From DASVXQ01 sp040414855 (GTDB lineage Bacteria > Actinomycetota > CALGFH01), in NCBI GenBank assembly GCA_040414855.1, contig JBEDUQ010000374.1, positions 1 through 15,344 of the forward strand: DNA of 15,344 nucleotides. Reading direction: 5' to 3'. Within the stretch, counting starts at the first letter, position 1, and every line of letters starts with the position of its first letter. The notes under the pieces are model-generated. The model was not told where the DNA came from. It searched no databases and worked only from the letters and a program-made list of their open reading frames with translations. The position numbers were made by a program, and so were the translations under genes. Positions 13,702 to 15,344 of this stretch are shown piece by piece.

Positions 13702-13788
13702 CGTGCGAGAATCTGCCGTCCCGCTCGACGGGAGCGCGGCCAGCGACCGGACCGGGCGCTGACCGGCACCAGACCGATACGAGGAGCC

Positions 13789-15003
13789 ATGCCCACCTAC
13801 TCCGAGACTCTCGAGATCACCGGCCACGTGATCGACTCGATGCTGTTCACCCGCATCCTCGACCAGGTGCGGGCGTCGCGCTGCGACTACGAGATCGTCG
13901 AGTTCCGGGTGGGGCGGACACCGTCGGACCCGTCGTATGCGCGGCTGCTGGTCAAGGCCGGCCGGGCGCCGCTGCTGGAGGCGCTGGTCGGCTCGCTGAT
14001 GGGGCTCGGCATGACCAGGGTCCAGGCCGGCCAGGCGAACCTGGTCGAGGCGGAGATGGACGGGGTGCTGCCCGACGGCTTCTACTCCTCGACCAACCTC
14101 GAGACCGAGGTCCGGGTCGGCGACACCTGGTACGAGGTCCTGAACCCGGAGATGGACTGCGCGATCGTGGTCAAGGACGGCCAGGCGCGGACGGTGCCGA
14201 TGAGCGACGTGCTCAAGGGCGACCCGGTGGTGGTTGGCAGCCTCGGCATCCGGGTGACCCCGCGGGACCGCGGCCGCGCCGGCGAGGTCTTCGAGTTCAT
14301 GTCGTCGCAGGTCTCCAGCGAGAAGCCGCAGGGCCTGATCGTCCGCAAGGTCGCCGAGACGATGCGGGCGACCAAGCAGCGCGGCGAGAAGATCCTCTGG
14401 GTCGCCGGTCCGGCGGTGATCCACACCGGCGCGGCGCCGTCGATCGTCCGGCTGATCGAGGCCGGCTATGTCGACGTGGTGTTCGCCGGCAACGCGCTGG
14501 CCGCCCATGACATCGAGGGCGCGCTGTACGGCACCTCGCTGGGGGTCAACCTCTCCGAGGGCATCGGCGTGGAGCACGGGCACGAGCACCACATCCGCGC
14601 CATCAACACCATCCGCCGCTGCGGCTCGATCGCCAAGGCGGTCGAGCAGGGCGTGCTGACCTCCGGGATCATGCACGCCTGCGTGCGGAACGGCGTCGAC
14701 TTCGTGCTCGGCGGCTCGGTCCGCGACGACGGCCCTCTGCCGGACACCCTCACCGACGTGATCGAGACCCAGCGCGCGATGCGCTCGCTGCTCCCCGGCG
14801 TCGGCTACGCGCTGATGGTCGCGACCATGCTGCACTCGATCGCCACCGGCAACATCCTGCCGGCGGCGGTCCCGCTGGTCTGCGTCGACATCAACCCGGC
14901 GACGGTCACAAAGCTCGCCGACCGCGGCTCCACCCAGGCGACCGGCGTGGTCACCGACGTCGGCCTGTTCCTCGGCGCCCTCGCCGCCGAACTCGCTGCC
15001 TGA
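13789..15003 (+). CDS. TIGR00300 (LOR/SDH-type) protein, probable ornithine cyclodeaminase of the archaeal/AgrE type
   Basis: This is a 404-residue soluble protein of the TIGR00300 family, once named for likeness to lysine-ketoglutarate reductase/saccharopine dehydrogenase. Characterised relatives (Methanococcus MMP1218 and the C-terminal half of cyanobacterial AgrE/ArgZ) convert ornithine to proline and ammonia using bound NAD+. Visible features are the N-terminal EITGHVIDSMLF (9-20), SDPSYARLLV (46-55), GDPVVVGSLGIRV (144-156) and a likely nucleotide-binding strand-loop ILWVAGPAVIHTG (202-214). The conserved GVEHGHEHHIRAINTIRRCGS (260-280) and VDINPATVTKLADRGS (366-381) follow. It lacks the arginine dihydrolase half of AgrE, as the archaeal form does. 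ATG 13789 is preceded by GAGGAG two bases away, close but common in high-GC bacteria. It is divergent from the threonine aldolase/dehydratase unit. Membership of the family is firm; the exact reaction is inferred. Its stop is 3 bases from the convergent gene. Confidence 0.88.
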   Translation: MPTYSETLEITGHVIDSMLFTRILDQVRASRCDYEIVEFRVGRTPSDPSYARLLVKAGRAPLLEALVGSLMGLGMTRVQAGQANLVEAEMDGVLPDGFYSSTNLETEVRVGDTWYEVLNPEMDCAIVVKDGQARTVPMSDVLKGDPVVVGSLGIRVTPRDRGRAGEVFEFMSSQVSSEKPQGLIVRKVAETMRATKQRGEKILWVAGPAVIHTGAAPSIVRLIEAGYVDVVFAGNALAAHDIEGALYGTSLGVNLSEGIGVEHGHEHHIRAINTIRRCGSIAKAVEQGVLTSGIMHACVRNGVDFVLGGSVRDDGPLPDTLTDVIETQRAMRSLLPGVGYALMVATMLHSIATGNILPAAVPLVCVDINPATVTKLADRGSTQATGVVTDVGLFLGALAAELAA

Positions 15004-15006
15004 CGG

Positions 15007-15333
15007 TCAGGACCGGTCGAAGCGCTGCTCGTCGGCGTGCTCGGAGAGGTAATCGATGTAGCGGGCGCGGAGCAACTCGCCGACCTCGGGGTTGGCGGCC
15101 TCCTCGCGGAAGTGGGTCATCAGGTGGATCAGCTCGCGGACCGCGTCGATCGGGTCCTCGGCCGCCCAGTCGGTGTTGATGTCCTCGGTGTCCTGGAGGT
15201 GCTTGCTCAGGTCCCAGAGGAACCCCACGTCGCGACGCTCCCTGGCCAGGTGCAGCGCCCAGTCGCGCAGCGTGGTCAGCTCCTGCTCCTCGAGGAACGC
15301 GCGATAGTCGTCGATATGCGCATCGGTGGTCAT
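15007..15333 (-). CDS. Small acidic protein of unknown function
   Basis: I do not recognise this 108-residue protein. It is strongly acidic and predicted helical, with no membrane segment, signal peptide or cysteine. Features include DDYRAFLEEQELTTLRDWALHLARER (8-33), a WDLSKHL segment (40-46), an acidic DTEDINTDWAAEDPID stretch (48-63) and a C-terminal helix LLRARYIDYLSEHADEQRF. It looks like a small soluble adaptor or regulatory protein, but no function is assigned. ATG 15333 gives the MTTDAHI start; only 11 bases remain upstream, no ribosome site is visible, and the frame is still open at the window edge, so the real start could lie outside. Its stop is 3 bases from that of the convergent TIGR00300 gene (TGACGGTCA carries both stops), leaving no room for a terminator. 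Confidence 0.75.
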   Translation of the reverse strand: MTTDAHIDDYRAFLEEQELTTLRDWALHLARERRDVGFLWDLSKHLQDTEDINTDWAAEDPIDAVRELIHLMTHFREEAANPEVGELLRARYIDYLSEHADEQRFDRS

Positions 15334-15344
15334 GAGCGTGGATG

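Noticed and set aside
12586..13788. An N-terminal extension of the TIGR00300 protein reaching to 12586
   Set aside because: It is antisense to the threonine aldolase and crosses the 23-bp repeats. The family N-terminus matches ATG 13789, which has a GAGGAG before it.
13549..14835. An upstream extension of the aldolase frame to 14835
   Set aside because: The family start is at ATG 13548, and the extension is the shadow of the TIGR00300 gene.
1..15344. Mobile element, prophage or defence island
   Set aside because: I saw no transposase, integrase, terminal inverted repeats, tRNA-adjacent att site or nuclease/helicase gene. Base composition looks even across the window.

Overview
The window is very GC-rich (clearly above 65% by eye) and densely packed, with 4-bp ATGA/GTGA overlaps and strong G/C third-position bias. 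The protein families (LysX/MprF-like DUF2156 synthase, DUF1707 protein, HTTM protein with a small membrane partner, heterodimeric ABC exporter) point to an actinobacterium. Nothing seen fixes the genus. No rRNA, tRNA, CRISPR array, insertion sequence, integrase or phage gene was recognised, so this looks like ordinary chromosome.

Layout. (1) 1-63, minus: N-terminus of an OmpR-type response regulator running off the left edge. Its upstream region carries a perfect CATGAGA direct repeat with 11-bp period. (2) 203-4004, plus: a membrane-bound MprF/LysX-like aminoacyl-lipid synthase, a DMT (EamA) transporter and a CorA-type divalent-cation channel. (3) 4023-5411, minus: a BBE-type FAD-linked oxidoreductase, convergent with corA. 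(4) 5645-9243, minus: two overlapping genes for a heterodimeric ABC exporter, ending in a hairpin. (5) 9392-13548, minus: a tightly overlapping five-gene unit reading threonine aldolase, threonine/serine dehydratase, DUF1707 protein, small membrane-anchored protein, HTTM membrane protein. (6) 13789-15003, plus: a TIGR00300 (LOR/SDH-type, ornithine cyclodeaminase-like) enzyme, divergent from unit 5. (7) 15007-15333, minus: a small acidic protein of unknown function.

How the genes may work together. The response regulator and the lipid aminoacylation gene share a divergent regulatory region, which would suit an envelope-stress or antimicrobial-peptide response. The ABC pair is one transporter: subunit A has Asp where the catalytic Glu should be and subunit B has LSAGQ instead of LSGGQ, and both changes fall in the same composite ATP site. 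The aldolase, dehydratase and divergent TIGR00300 enzyme form an amino-acid-breakdown cluster. The first two are tied by overlaps to three genes for envelope or membrane proteins.

The most unusual non-coding structure is a set of short GC-rich tandem repeats. Four 23-bp copies lie at 13569-13660 and about seven 13-15-bp copies at 9285-9381. Their cores match at about 11 of 13 positions, and they bracket the five-gene unit. No gap between genes exceeds 300 bases; the longest (5412-5644, 9244-9391, 13549-13788) are described in the features. I do not see a clearly new defence or mobile system; the best leads are the repeats, the five-gene unit and the matched degenerate ABC site.
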